Shown here: positions 5,894-13,939 of the stretch, one piece after another
How positions within the stretch are numbered: position 1 is the first letter of the stretch
Layout: the number at the start of each line of letters is the position of its first letter
From: Treponema sp.
GTDB lineage: Bacteria > Spirochaetota > Spirochaetia > Treponematales > Treponemataceae
Reading direction: 5' to 3'
Length of the DNA stretch: 16,315 nucleotides
Assembly: GCA_016292805.1 (NCBI GenBank)
Contig: JAEDFM010000044.1
Coordinates: 1-16,315 of the forward strand
Program-made: the position numbers and the translations under genes
The notes under the pieces: model-generated
What the model was told of the DNA's origin: nothing
Databases searched by the model: none
The model's input: only the letters and a program-made list of their open reading frames with translations

Positions 5894-8812
5894 GTGTTTC
5901 TTAAAAGTCTGGATATTCACGGTTTTAAATCATTCGCTGACAAAACTCATATTCAATTTGCAGATGGTATTACCGCCTTACTTGGACCAAATGGTTGTGG
6001 TAAAAGTAATGTTGTAGATGCCATTAAATGGGTATTAGCAGAAAACCGATCAAAAAATCTTCGTGCTGAAAAAATGGAAGACGTTATTTTTAACGGTACT
6101 GAAAATCGTGCAGCACTTAACACCGCAGAAGTTACACTTACACTTTGCAATGACAAAGGCCTCCTTCCAATTGATGAAGAAGAAATTGCAATTACCCGCC
6201 GTCTCTATAGATCAGGAGACCAGGAATATTTTATTAATAAACGTCCTGCAGGCCCTACAGAAATCCGTCGTCTTTTTATGGATACAGGTGTTGGTAAAGC
6301 AGCCTACTCTGTAATGGAACAGGGAAAAATCGATCAGATTCTTTCCAGTAAACCAGAAGACCGCCGTTATCTGTTTGAAGAAGCTGCTGGTATCAGCCGT
6401 TCCAAAGCAGAATGTGCAGAAGCTGAACGGGAACTTGAGCGCACCCGTCAGAACATGATTCAGATTGAAATTGCACTTACAGAGATAAAACGACAATATG
6501 ATACTCTCAAGATTCAATCTGAAAAAACAATTAAATACAGAAAATATAAGGAAGATATTACTAATCTTGAACTTGATATCGCTCTTTTGCGCCTAAAGAA
6601 TTTTGTTCAGGATAAAGCCCGTCACGAAGAAGAACTTAAAACTGTATTTGAAAAACGAGACAAGGTTCAGAAAGAAATTGCTGAAATCAACAATACTATC
6701 TCTGAAAATATGGATAAGGTTAATGCCATGCAGGATGAACTTTATTCTAAACAGGCAGAACTTATTGGTATTGGTAAAGAAAAAAACGGTAAACTGGAAC
6801 TTATCAAACAGTTCAATACTCGTGCCTCTGAAATTAAAGAAAAAATCAACAGTCTTGTTGTTCGTAAAAATGCAGTTCAGGAACGCATTGATGAGTTTCA
6901 GGAAGAAGTTGATGAGCAGAATGCTTTACTTCACGATAAGGAAAAGCAGCTTAATGATATTAAAAACAACATTACTTCTTTTGAAGAAAACATTGATAAA
7001 AGCTCAAATCTTATTACAGATAATGACCGCAAAGTTGACAGTCTTAGAGTTCATATTGGAGAACTTGAAAAAGCCCGTTCTGAATTACAGGAACAGTTAA
7101 CTGCAATTACAGAAGATATTGTAACTAAGCTGGATGAAAAATTAAAATCAGCAGGTTTTTCTGAAGGTCAGATGCGAATTGCTAAAGAAGAACTGGACAC
7201 AACTATTGGCAAGCTTAGAATCTTTGTAAATGGCCGTAAAAATATTTTTGATGATTATGTAAAACAGTCTCTTAAAGCAGATGAAGCTTCTAAAGTTATT
7301 GCAGAAGCGAAAACTGCATTTGAAGATGCAGAAGCTCAGATTGGAGATTTAGAAAAAGCACTTTCTAAATATATGGAATCATCACCTTCTTTTATTACTG
7401 AATTCCTTTCTCCAGAAGGTATAATGACAAAGAAACGTGCAATTGATGCAAAAATCAATGACAACATTTCTAATGTTGAAAATACCAATAAACAGATTTC
7501 TGAGATTCATACAGAAAACACAAATCTTACAGCAAAGATTAATGAATATAAAGAAACCTTAAACAATCTTAAAATTAACGAAGGTAAAATGCAGGAACAG
7601 ATTACTGCATCTAAAAATCAGATTTCAATGCTTGAAAGAAGTCTTGCATCGGAACAGAGTACACTTCGTAATATTGATGATGAATTGTTTACAGAAAACA
7701 AACATCAGGAAGAAATCACAGACCAGATAAATGAAGTTCAGGATGAGCTTGCAGAAATTGAATATCGTGGAAACAAGCTGGCAGAAGAACTTAAAAAGCT
7801 TGATGAAGAAATTGCAAAATGCAACAAATCTGTAAGCGGTAAAAGTGATGCTCTTCAGCGTAAACAGGATGAACAGAGAAAATATCAGGAACAGTATGAA
7901 CGTTTAACTCTTACATTGAACTCTGCTGATAATGATATTAAAAATGTTAAACAGAATTTCCAGGATCAATACTCTATCGATCTTATGGCTCATGAAGAGA
8001 GAATGTACAAAATTACAACTCCAGCAGCCGATTTAAGAGATAAGCTAAGTACAGCTAAAAAAGATTTCCAGGCATTAGGCACTGTAAACCTTATGGCTCC
8101 TGAAGAATTCTCAGAAGTAAAGGACCGTTACGAACGACAGAGAACTAATTACGAAGATACACAGAAATCTCTTGAAAATCTTGTTCGTGTCAGTGAAGAA
8201 ATTAAATCTAAATCTGCAGAAATGTTCCTTGAAACATATAACCAGATTAAAAAGAATTTCCATAACATGTTCCGCCGCCTTTTTAATGGGGGTCGTGCAG
8301 AATTAAAGCTGGCTGATCCAACAAATATTCTTACTTCAGGTATTGATATTTATGCTCAGCCACCTGGAAAAAAACTGGAAAACATTGCATTACTTTCCGG
8401 TGGTGAAAAAACAATGACTGCAGTAGCATTACTCTTTGCTACATATCAGGTTCGCCCTAGTCCATTCTGTCTTCTTGACGAAATTGATGCCGCACTTGAT
8501 GATAAAAACGTTTCTTCATTTGTAACTGCATTGGAAAGCTTTGCAAGTGTAAGCCAGTATATTGTTATTACTCACAACAAAAAGACTGTAATGGGTGCCG
8601 GAACAATGTTAGGTATTACCATGGAAGAGTCAGGTGTAAGTAAAATTATTGCACTTCGTCTTGATGAAGAAATTCAGCGTGGATATCAGGAAACTCCAAA
8701 TGAACGGTTTGTTGAAGAAGACGTTCCTGATGAAGAAGGTGTAGTATTACCACCTCGCCCACCAAAACGGGAACATACAGAAGAAACCTCTGAAGATAAA
8801 CCTCAGGAATAA
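5894..8812 (+). CDS. smc: Chromosome segregation ATPase SMC (short form without a recognisable hinge)
   Basis: SMC is the DNA-loop-forming ATPase that compacts and segregates chromosomes, normally with ScpA and ScpB. The N-terminal head has Walker A GPNGCGKS (31-38) and Q-loop Q143. The C-terminal head has the ABC signature LSGGEK (834-839), Walker B FCLLDEID (858-865) and H-loop H894. Residues about 170-770 are predicted coiled coil. The protein is 972 aa against about 1150-1200 for most bacterial SMCs. The middle (about 415-515) shows no glycine-rich hinge domain, only a non-coil stretch around SSPSFITEFLSPEG (496-509). The C-terminus ends in an acidic, proline-containing tail (about 935-972). 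The GTG start has GGGG (5884-5887) 6 nt upstream. The next gene starts 3 nt after the stop. No scpA or scpB is in the window. Confidence 0.93.
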   Translation: MFLKSLDIHGFKSFADKTHIQFADGITALLGPNGCGKSNVVDAIKWVLAENRSKNLRAEKMEDVIFNGTENRAALNTAEVTLTLCNDKGLLPIDEEEIAITRRLYRSGDQEYFINKRPAGPTEIRRLFMDTGVGKAAYSVMEQGKIDQILSSKPEDRRYLFEEAAGISRSKAECAEAERELERTRQNMIQIEIALTEIKRQYDTLKIQSEKTIKYRKYKEDITNLELDIALLRLKNFVQDKARHEEELKTVFEKRDKVQKEIAEINNTISENMDKVNAMQDELYSKQAELIGIGKEKNGKLELIKQFNTRASEIKEKINSLVVRKNAVQERIDEFQEEVDEQNALLHDKEKQLNDIKNNITSFEENIDKSSNLITDNDRKVDSLRVHIGELEKARSELQEQLTAITEDIVTKLDEKLKSAGFSEGQMRIAKEELDTTIGKLRIFVNGRKNIFDDYVKQSLKADEASKVIAEAKTAFEDAEAQIGDLEKALSKYMESSPSFITEFLSPEGIMTKKRAIDAKINDNISNVENTNKQISEIHTENTNLTAKINEYKETLNNLKINEGKMQEQITASKNQISMLERSLASEQSTLRNIDDELFTENKHQEEITDQINEVQDELAEIEYRGNKLAEELKKLDEEIAKCNKSVSGKSDALQRKQDEQRKYQEQYERLTLTLNSADNDIKNVKQNFQDQYSIDLMAHEERMYKITTPAADLRDKLSTAKKDFQALGTVNLMAPEEFSEVKDRYERQRTNYEDTQKSLENLVRVSEEIKSKSAEMFLETYNQIKKNFHNMFRRLFNGGRAELKLADPTNILTSGIDIYAQPPGKKLENIALLSGGEKTMTAVALLFATYQVRPSPFCLLDEIDAALDDKNVSSFVTALESFASVSQYIVITHNKKTVMGAGTMLGITMEESGVSKIIALRLDEEIQRGYQETPNERFVEEDVPDEEGVVLPPRPPKREHTEETSEDKPQE

Positions 8813-8815
8813 TAA

Positions 8816-9205
8816 ATGAAGCTTAAAGAGTTTTTTGATAATTTAAAAGAAAGAATTATATCTCTTTATGAACGAGTTAAAACCTTTTATGTTGAAAATA
8901 AAACTATTTCAATTGTAATTGGTTCACTCACATTTGTTATTATTATTTGTATTATTTTACTTACTTGCAGCGTTGGTCAGAAGAAGGAACCTGAAGAAAT
9001 TGAGCCAGTTGTATTAACACAACCTTTAGTTACGCCTGAAGGTCCTGTTTTACCAAAGGATTATAACATTACAAGAAAAACCGATAAAAACTGGAATGAA
9101 AAGGAAATTTCAGAATGGTTCACAGTTCCATCGGAGAAAGAAGTTGAAGCGTTGTCTAAATCAAATGACAACATGGTAAATGAAATTATAGGAGCAGCTC
9201 CTTGA
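8816..9205 (+). CDS. Single-pass membrane protein of unknown function
   Basis: The family is not recognised. The 129 aa have a short charged N-terminus (about 1-30), one strongly hydrophobic helix (about 31-51, SIVIGSLTFVIIICIILLT) and a hydrophilic remainder (52-129) with a proline-rich linker. The distribution suggests an N-in bitopic inner-membrane protein with its C-terminal part in the periplasm. The Cys right after the helix (C51) is not in a lipobox near the N-terminus, so it is not a lipoprotein. AGGA (8805-8808), inside the end of smc, serves the ATG, and only 3 nt separate the two genes. Its own stop overlaps the TTG start of the next gene. Coupling to smc and to the lipoprotein suggests co-expression, not necessarily a shared function. 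Confidence 0.8.
   Translation: MKLKEFFDNLKERIISLYERVKTFYVENKTISIVIGSLTFVIIICIILLTCSVGQKKEPEEIEPVVLTQPLVTPEGPVLPKDYNITRKTDKNWNEKEISEWFTVPSEKEVEALSKSNDNMVNEIIGAAP
9190..9194 (+). promoter_or_regulatory. Ribosome-binding site that sets the TTG start of the TPR lipoprotein
   Basis: AGGAG lies 7 nt upstream of the TTG at 9202 and inside the preceding gene. The next residues are MKKYLIL, a proper lipoprotein signal. The start and the upstream stop share TTGA (9202-9205), which points to translational coupling. Confidence 0.8.
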
Positions 9206-10794
9206 AAAAGTATTTAATTTTAGTCGCTGGTATTTCATTATTATTTTTCTCTTGTGCATCAAAACCTGAAGAATCTGATTCTATTGTTTTAAATTTAGGA
9301 AAAGGAACTTCTGATAATTCAACTATAAACGAAATTGGCTCTCCTGAACTAAAAACAGAAGATATTGGACAGGCTCCAGATATGACAGGAGAAATCGGTC
9401 TGAATTCCCCTGTTTCAAATGATATTGGTGATTTATCTTCTTTTACTGACATTTCCGGTCAATTTGAAACTACTGATGATACTGCTTCTGCAAATCCAGA
9501 TAACTCCTCAGAATTAGAAGAAAATGCAGATGATGTAGAAACTACAGAAAATAAGAATAACTCTGAAACTGAACTTTCATTAGAAGATGAAATAAATATG
9601 CTGGCAGATCCTGAAGTTATTGATCTTGAATATGTTGAAGAAAGTACTCCTGTTACATTACAGCCAGCTGAAAGTACTAATGAAGCAGCAGAAACTGTAC
9701 AGCAGGATAATGTATCTACAGAAGAAAATTCTTCTTTATTATCTTCAACAGAAAATGAAAAATCTAAAACTGAAAAAAACTCTGACAGTGTAAAACCTGT
9801 TAAAAAACCAACAACTGTAGAGCAGGATGATGATGAAATTATTGATCTTACAGAGAACAACAGTTCTGATGATATTCTTGAAATTCTTGATCCTGATTCA
9901 GATGCTTTTCCAGAAGAAACTGAACCTGTAATCATAATTCCATCTAGAAAAGTCACTCTGAAAATTGGACAGACTCTTGAAGTTATGTATCCAGGTTCCG
10001 GCTGGATTTACATGGGAACAACCGACAGTACAAAGGACTTCACATTCCTCGGCAAAAAACTTGGAACTCAGAATACAAAATTTACATTTACAGCAAAAGC
10101 TGAAGGAACCAAAATTCTTCATTTCTACAAAAATGATGCATTAACAGAAAACTATATTGATGATTATCTTGAAGTTGAAATTTTAAAGGATAAGGATACT
10201 GCAAAATCAACTATCCCTGCCCCAGCGTATAAAAATCCAGTTCCAAAAAAAGTAATTAAAGAACCTGTAACTAAAACTGAATCAGAACCTCAAAAACAAA
10301 CAGAAATAAAACCTGTTGATACTATAGTTGAATCAAAAAAAGTTGAACCTAAAACAGAAACAACTCCTGCTGTTACAAAACCACAAGTAACACCAGTTGA
10401 ACAAAAAAATACAGTTGCAAAAGAAGTTGAAAAAACACCTGTTGTATCTGCACCAGCAAAAACTGAAAATAGTAAAACTGAAACTGCTAAACAAGAATTT
10501 TCAGAATCTGAAGTTTTGGATTTATTAAAGCAGGCTCATAATTTATATGACACTAAAGAATATAAGTCTGCATTAAATAAGCTTGCTCAATTCTTTGAAT
10601 TCAGTACAAGAAAACGAGATGAAGCATTCTTTTTGCAGGGACAGATTTACGAAGCTGATTCTTCTGTTAAAAACATAAAACTTGCAATCGAAGCATATAG
10701 AAATGTAACTAAAAATTATCCGGCAAGTCCTTATTGGGACGATGCCAATAAACGCATAATTTATTTAACAAAATTTTATCTTGAAGGAAGATAA
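9202..10794 (+). CDS. Large acidic lipoprotein with C-terminal TPR-like (YbgF/BamD-type) domain
   Basis: A 530-aa lipoprotein with a signal peptide and lipobox LFFSC, the lipidated Cys being C18. Residues 20-245 are low complexity, acidic and rich in S, T, E, D and N. They begin with a run of (E/D)IG motifs spaced about 10 residues apart (I45, I55, I65, I75, then I84). Residues about 246-328 form a compact beta-rich domain (IIIPSRKVTLKIG to DYLEVEIL). Residues 330-430 are a K/P/T/E-rich linker. Residues about 433-530 are helical repeats resembling TPRs of the YbgF/BamD type (LLKQAHNLYDTKEYKSAL, then AIEAYRNVTKNYPAS). It is probably anchored in the periplasm or outer membrane, with the linker spanning a gap and the TPR binding a partner. 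The partner is unknown. The start is TTG with AGGAG 7 nt upstream. Confidence 0.85.
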   Translation: MKKYLILVAGISLLFFSCASKPEESDSIVLNLGKGTSDNSTINEIGSPELKTEDIGQAPDMTGEIGLNSPVSNDIGDLSSFTDISGQFETTDDTASANPDNSSELEENADDVETTENKNNSETELSLEDEINMLADPEVIDLEYVEESTPVTLQPAESTNEAAETVQQDNVSTEENSSLLSSTENEKSKTEKNSDSVKPVKKPTTVEQDDDEIIDLTENNSSDDILEILDPDSDAFPEETEPVIIIPSRKVTLKIGQTLEVMYPGSGWIYMGTTDSTKDFTFLGKKLGTQNTKFTFTAKAEGTKILHFYKNDALTENYIDDYLEVEILKDKDTAKSTIPAPAYKNPVPKKVIKEPVTKTESEPQKQTEIKPVDTIVESKKVEPKTETTPAVTKPQVTPVEQKNTVAKEVEKTPVVSAPAKTENSKTETAKQEFSESEVLDLLKQAHNLYDTKEYKSALNKLAQFFEFSTRKRDEAFFLQGQIYEADSSVKNIKLAIEAYRNVTKNYPASPYWDDANKRIIYLTKFYLEGR

Positions 10795-10808
10795 GGGAGG
10801 ATTTAAAT

Positions 10809-11495
10809 ATGTTAAACAAAGTTGCAAAAATTATTACTTTACTTTCTGCGTCTGCAGTATTTTTGTCTTGTACAATTCAGAAACCAGCGGCTCCAGAACG
10901 AAGTATTACAGTAAATGGAAAAGCCTCAGTTCAAGTAAAAGCTGATATGGTTTCTTTAAACTTTCTTGTTCGTACAAAAGACTGGAATGTAAACAAAGCT
11001 TCAGATAGAAATGCAGAAATTTCAAATAAAGTAATTGAAGCTATTAAAACTGCTGGTGTTAGTTCTGATGATATTTCTACAGCAAATTATAATATTTCAC
11101 AGGATCTTTCTAACACTTTCCCAGGTCAATATACTGTAATCAATAACATTAAGGTTTTAATCAGAAACACAGCAATTACAGGTAATGTTATTGATGGTGC
11201 AGTAGTTGCTGGAGCAAATGGATTAACAGGATTTACTTATCTTGCAGAAGAAGATACTTCAGCATTGCGTCAGGCTCGCACCCAGGCTATCCAGAATGCA
11301 CAGGACGCTGCAAACTTACTTGCAGGTGCAAGCGGTGCAAAAGTTGGTACTGTACTTGAAATTACAGAAGGTTACTCAACAGTATCTCAACCAAAATTAG
11401 CAAGTACTATTGCCTCAAACTCAGTTGCTACACCAATTGTTGAAGGTACAGTGACAGTTGAATCAAATGTAACAGTTCGTTACTCTTTGGAATAG
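10809..11495 (+). CDS. SIMPL-domain (DUF541) lipoprotein
   Basis: The 228 aa begin with a lipoprotein signal and lipobox VFLSC (C21). They continue with a domain matching the SIMPL/DUF541 layout: ITVNGKASVQVKADMVSLNFLV (35-56), the SNKVIEAIKTAGVSSDDI helix (71-88), a YNISQDL strand, and ARTQAIQNAQDAANLLA (155-171) before the closing strands. Family members are periplasmic or outer-membrane proteins, one being E. coli YggE, linked to stress tolerance; the biochemical activity is not established. A strong GGGAGG (10795-10800) directly follows the stop of the previous gene and lies 8 nt before the ATG, which fits an operon. serS follows after 30 nt without a terminator. Confidence 0.85.
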   Translation: MLNKVAKIITLLSASAVFLSCTIQKPAAPERSITVNGKASVQVKADMVSLNFLVRTKDWNVNKASDRNAEISNKVIEAIKTAGVSSDDISTANYNISQDLSNTFPGQYTVINNIKVLIRNTAITGNVIDGAVVAGANGLTGFTYLAEEDTSALRQARTQAIQNAQDAANLLAGASGAKVGTVLEITEGYSTVSQPKLASTIASNSVATPIVEGTVTVESNVTVRYSLE

Positions 11496-11525
11496 ATATT
11501 AAACATCATTTAAGGAGACATAGAA

Positions 11526-12806
11526 ATGTTAGACTATAAATTTATTAAAGATAATCTTGCTGCTGTAAAAGAAAACATTGCAAACCGTAATATGGTTGCA
11601 GATGCAGACAAGGTTGTTGAACTTTACGACAAAAACACTGCACTTACAACAAAATTGCAGGGACTTCAGCAGAAACGAAATGAAAATGCTGCAGCTATGA
11701 AACAGAAGCTTGATAATGACAAACGGCAGGAACTCATTGCTGCTGGTAAAGCAATTAAGGATGAAATTGCTGGTGTTGAAGCAGAACAGAAACAGGTTGC
11801 TGCCGACTTGGAAGAAGCTGCACGCCAGATTCCAAATATGGTTCATCCAAAAGCTCCAGTTGGAAAACTTGATACAGAAAATCTTGAAGTTAAAGTTGTT
11901 GGAACTCCACGCAAATTCGACTTTGAACCAAAAGATCATGTACAGCTTGGAGAATCACTTGATATTCTTGATTTTGACCGCGGTACAAAAGTTTCTGGAC
12001 CAAAATTCTACTATCTTAAAAACGAAGCCGTTTTCCTTGAACAGGCTTTAATTATGTACGCTTTGAACACTCTCCGTAAGCACGGTTTCGAAATGTTCAT
12101 TACTCCAGATGTTGCAAAAGAAGAAATTCTTAAAGGTATTGGTTTTAATCCTCGTGGTAATGAATCAAATGTATACTCAATTGAAGAAGAAGGAACTTGT
12201 CTTGTAGCAACAGCAGAAATTACACTTGGTGGTTACCATCAGGATGAAATCTTAGACAAGGCTACACTTCCTCGTTTCTACGGTGGTCTTTCTCATTGTT
12301 TCCGCCGCGAAGCAGGAGCTGCCGGTCAGTTCTCTAAAGGTTTGTATCGTGTACACCAGTTTGATAAAGTTGAAATGTTTGCTTATGCAACACCAGAACA
12401 GTCTGATGAAATTCACGAAAAGCTTCGTCAGATTGAAGAAGAAATCTTTACAGGTCTTGGACTTTGCTTCCATGTAGTAGATACTTGTACAGGTGATCTT
12501 GGTGCTCCAGCTTATCGTAAATGGGACCTTGAAGCATGGATGCCAGGCCGCAACGGCGGAGAATTTGGTGAAGTTACATCAACATCAAACTGTACAGATT
12601 ATCAGGCTCGTCGCTTGAACATTAAATACAAGGATGATGATGGCAAGAACAAATATGTTCACACATTGAACGGAACTGCAATTGCTGTAGGACGCGCAAT
12701 GCTTGCTATCCTTGAAAACTATCAGAATGCAGATGGTTCAGTTACTATTCCAGAAGTACTTGTTCCATACTGTGGCTTTGATAAGATTCTCCCTAAAAAT
12801 AAATAA
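11526..12806 (+). CDS. serS: Seryl-tRNA synthetase
   Basis: SerRS charges tRNA-Ser (and tRNA-Sec where present) with serine in the cytoplasm. The 426 aa match the bacterial length. The N-terminal long helical arm that contacts the tRNA-Ser variable arm spans about 30-100. The class II core has the serine-site TAE (229-231), motif 2 FRRE (259-262) with the following AGAAGQFSKGLYRVHQF, and motif 3 NGTAIAVGR (382-390). Motif 3 more often reads NGSGLAVGR, a mild variation. AAGGAG (11512-11517) is 8 nt ahead of the ATG. No terminator separates it from the SIMPL gene, so it may be read from the smc promoter or from an unseen local one. Confidence 0.97.
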   Translation: MLDYKFIKDNLAAVKENIANRNMVADADKVVELYDKNTALTTKLQGLQQKRNENAAAMKQKLDNDKRQELIAAGKAIKDEIAGVEAEQKQVAADLEEAARQIPNMVHPKAPVGKLDTENLEVKVVGTPRKFDFEPKDHVQLGESLDILDFDRGTKVSGPKFYYLKNEAVFLEQALIMYALNTLRKHGFEMFITPDVAKEEILKGIGFNPRGNESNVYSIEEEGTCLVATAEITLGGYHQDEILDKATLPRFYGGLSHCFRREAGAAGQFSKGLYRVHQFDKVEMFAYATPEQSDEIHEKLRQIEEEIFTGLGLCFHVVDTCTGDLGAPAYRKWDLEAWMPGRNGGEFGEVTSTSNCTDYQARRLNIKYKDDDGKNKYVHTLNGTAIAVGRAMLAILENYQNADGSVTIPEVLVPYCGFDKILPKNK

Positions 12807-12820
12807 TTAATATTTTATAA

Positions 12821-12856
12821 AAATCCTGTGTCTGATTTATATGCTGCACAGGATTT
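12821..12856 (+). terminator. Hairpin after serS, probable weak terminator
   Basis: A perfect 10-bp stem, AAATCCTGTG (12821-12830) with CACAGGATTT (12847-12856), surrounds a 16-nt loop. What follows is CTGTTCTTG, not a T-run, so intrinsic termination would be inefficient. It sits directly before the next gene's ribosome-binding site and could also be a leader structure. Confidence 0.5.
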
Positions 12857-12864
12857 CTGTTCTT

Positions 12865-12869
12865 GAGGT
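12865..12869 (+). promoter_or_regulatory. Ribosome-binding site that selects the ATG at 12875
   Basis: GAGGT lies 5 nt upstream of ATG 12875. A longer reading from TTG 12863 would place this site inside the coding region and leave the TTG with no ribosome-binding site of its own. The ATG is therefore preferred. Confidence 0.65.
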
Positions 12870-12874
12870 TGCAA

Positions 12875-13939
12875 ATGGACGAAAAAAATTATACAAGAAA
12901 AATTTATATGGTATTACTGTTTATTTCTCTTATTCTTATGGGATTTATCTGTAAAACCTTAAGTTCAGTACTGCTTCCCGTTATTACTGCTATATTTTTC
13001 TCCTTTGCACTTCTTCCTGTAATTCAATTCTTAAAAAACAAATGTAAGATTCCATGGGGTATATCTACAATTATCCTTGTAGTTCTTATTTTTATAATTT
13101 TATTCCTTACAGGAACATTACTTGTTTCAAGTTTATCTACAATCGTTGTTGAATATCCTAAGTATGAAAACAAGTTTATGTCTATTTATAAAACCATTGC
13201 TCCACATTTAAGACTTGAAGTTGATGAAGGTTTATCATTCATTGAAAACATGTGGAAATATTTTAAAGTAAGAGATTTAGTACAGCAGGCAGCTCTTGAA
13301 CTATCAACTGGCGCAGTTTCTTTAGCTAAAACGATTTTTACAATTCTTTTACTTATGGTTTTTCTTCTTTTGGAAATCCGTTATACAAATAAAAAAGCTG
13401 ATACCGCTTTTCAGGGAGAAACAAAAGTAAAGGTACAGAAAATCGCTTCAAATACAATTAATGAAATTAAACAGTTTATTTCAATTAAGTTTATTGTATC
13501 TTTAGCTACAGGTATTCTTGTTTATTTTGTAACATTTATTTTCGGAATGGACTTCCCTATCGTCTGGGCATTTATTGCATTCATAATGAACTTCATTCCT
13601 ATTTTTGGTTCAATTATATCTTGTGTTGCTACAACACTGTTTGCCATGCTTGAGTTTTATCCTAACAGTATAGGTAAAATAATCGCCATTTTTATTTTAA
13701 TGGTTGTAATCAATTTTACTATTGGAAATATTCTTGAACCAAGAATTGAAGGTAAACATTTAGGGCTTTCCCCTTTCATTATTCTAGTAAGTCTTTCAGT
13801 ATGGGGTTATATCTGGGGCTTTGCAGGAATGATTTTTGCTGTACCTATTATGGTAATCATTAAGATTTGCTGCGAAAATATTGATTATTTAAATCCAATT
13901 GCAGTAATGCTAGGAAATGATAATTCTATTGAATCCTAA
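12875..13939 (+). CDS. AI-2E family transporter (DUF20-type membrane protein)
   Basis: The 354-aa polytopic inner-membrane protein has two N-terminal hydrophobic segments, a third near EYPKYEN, a central soluble loop, and a dense cluster of helices in the second half. The C-terminal signature of the AI-2E exporter superfamily is clear: PIFGSIISC, then NILEPRIEGKHLGLSP, then WGYIWGFAGMIFAVPIMVIIK. Family members have been proposed as exporters of autoinducer-2, as Na+/H+ antiporters or as transporters of other substrates; the sequence does not say which. The start is taken at the ATG preceded by GAGGT, not at the TTG 12 nt upstream. It converges with a minus-strand gene and overlaps it by four bases (CTAA, 13936-13939). 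Confidence 0.85.
   Translation: MDEKNYTRKIYMVLLFISLILMGFICKTLSSVLLPVITAIFFSFALLPVIQFLKNKCKIPWGISTIILVVLIFIILFLTGTLLVSSLSTIVVEYPKYENKFMSIYKTIAPHLRLEVDEGLSFIENMWKYFKVRDLVQQAALELSTGAVSLAKTIFTILLLMVFLLLEIRYTNKKADTAFQGETKVKVQKIASNTINEIKQFISIKFIVSLATGILVYFVTFIFGMDFPIVWAFIAFIMNFIPIFGSIISCVATTLFAMLEFYPNSIGKIIAIFILMVVINFTIGNILEPRIEGKHLGLSPFIILVSLSVWGYIWGFAGMIFAVPIMVIIKICCENIDYLNPIAVMLGNDNSIES

Noticed and set aside
6603..7100. 165-codon open frame inside smc in another plus frame
   Set aside because: It is a K/L/N-rich shadow of the coiled-coil region with no start signals. The smc frame is continuous across it.
8816..9205. Reading the 129-aa protein as a lipoprotein because of Cys51
   Set aside because: The Cys follows a transmembrane helix that begins about 30 residues in, after a charged N-terminus, and LLTC lies too far from the start for a lipoprotein signal peptide.
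9459..9956. 165-codon serine-rich open frame antisense to the TPR lipoprotein
   Set aside because: The serine-rich, low-complexity product is what the antisense of a D/E/T/S-rich tract gives. The sense frame has a clean lipobox, a start site and the C-terminal domain.
12863..13939. Longer form of the AI-2E protein starting at TTG 12863
   Set aside because: It would swallow the GAGGT ribosome-binding site and leave the TTG without one. The ATG at 12875 fits better.
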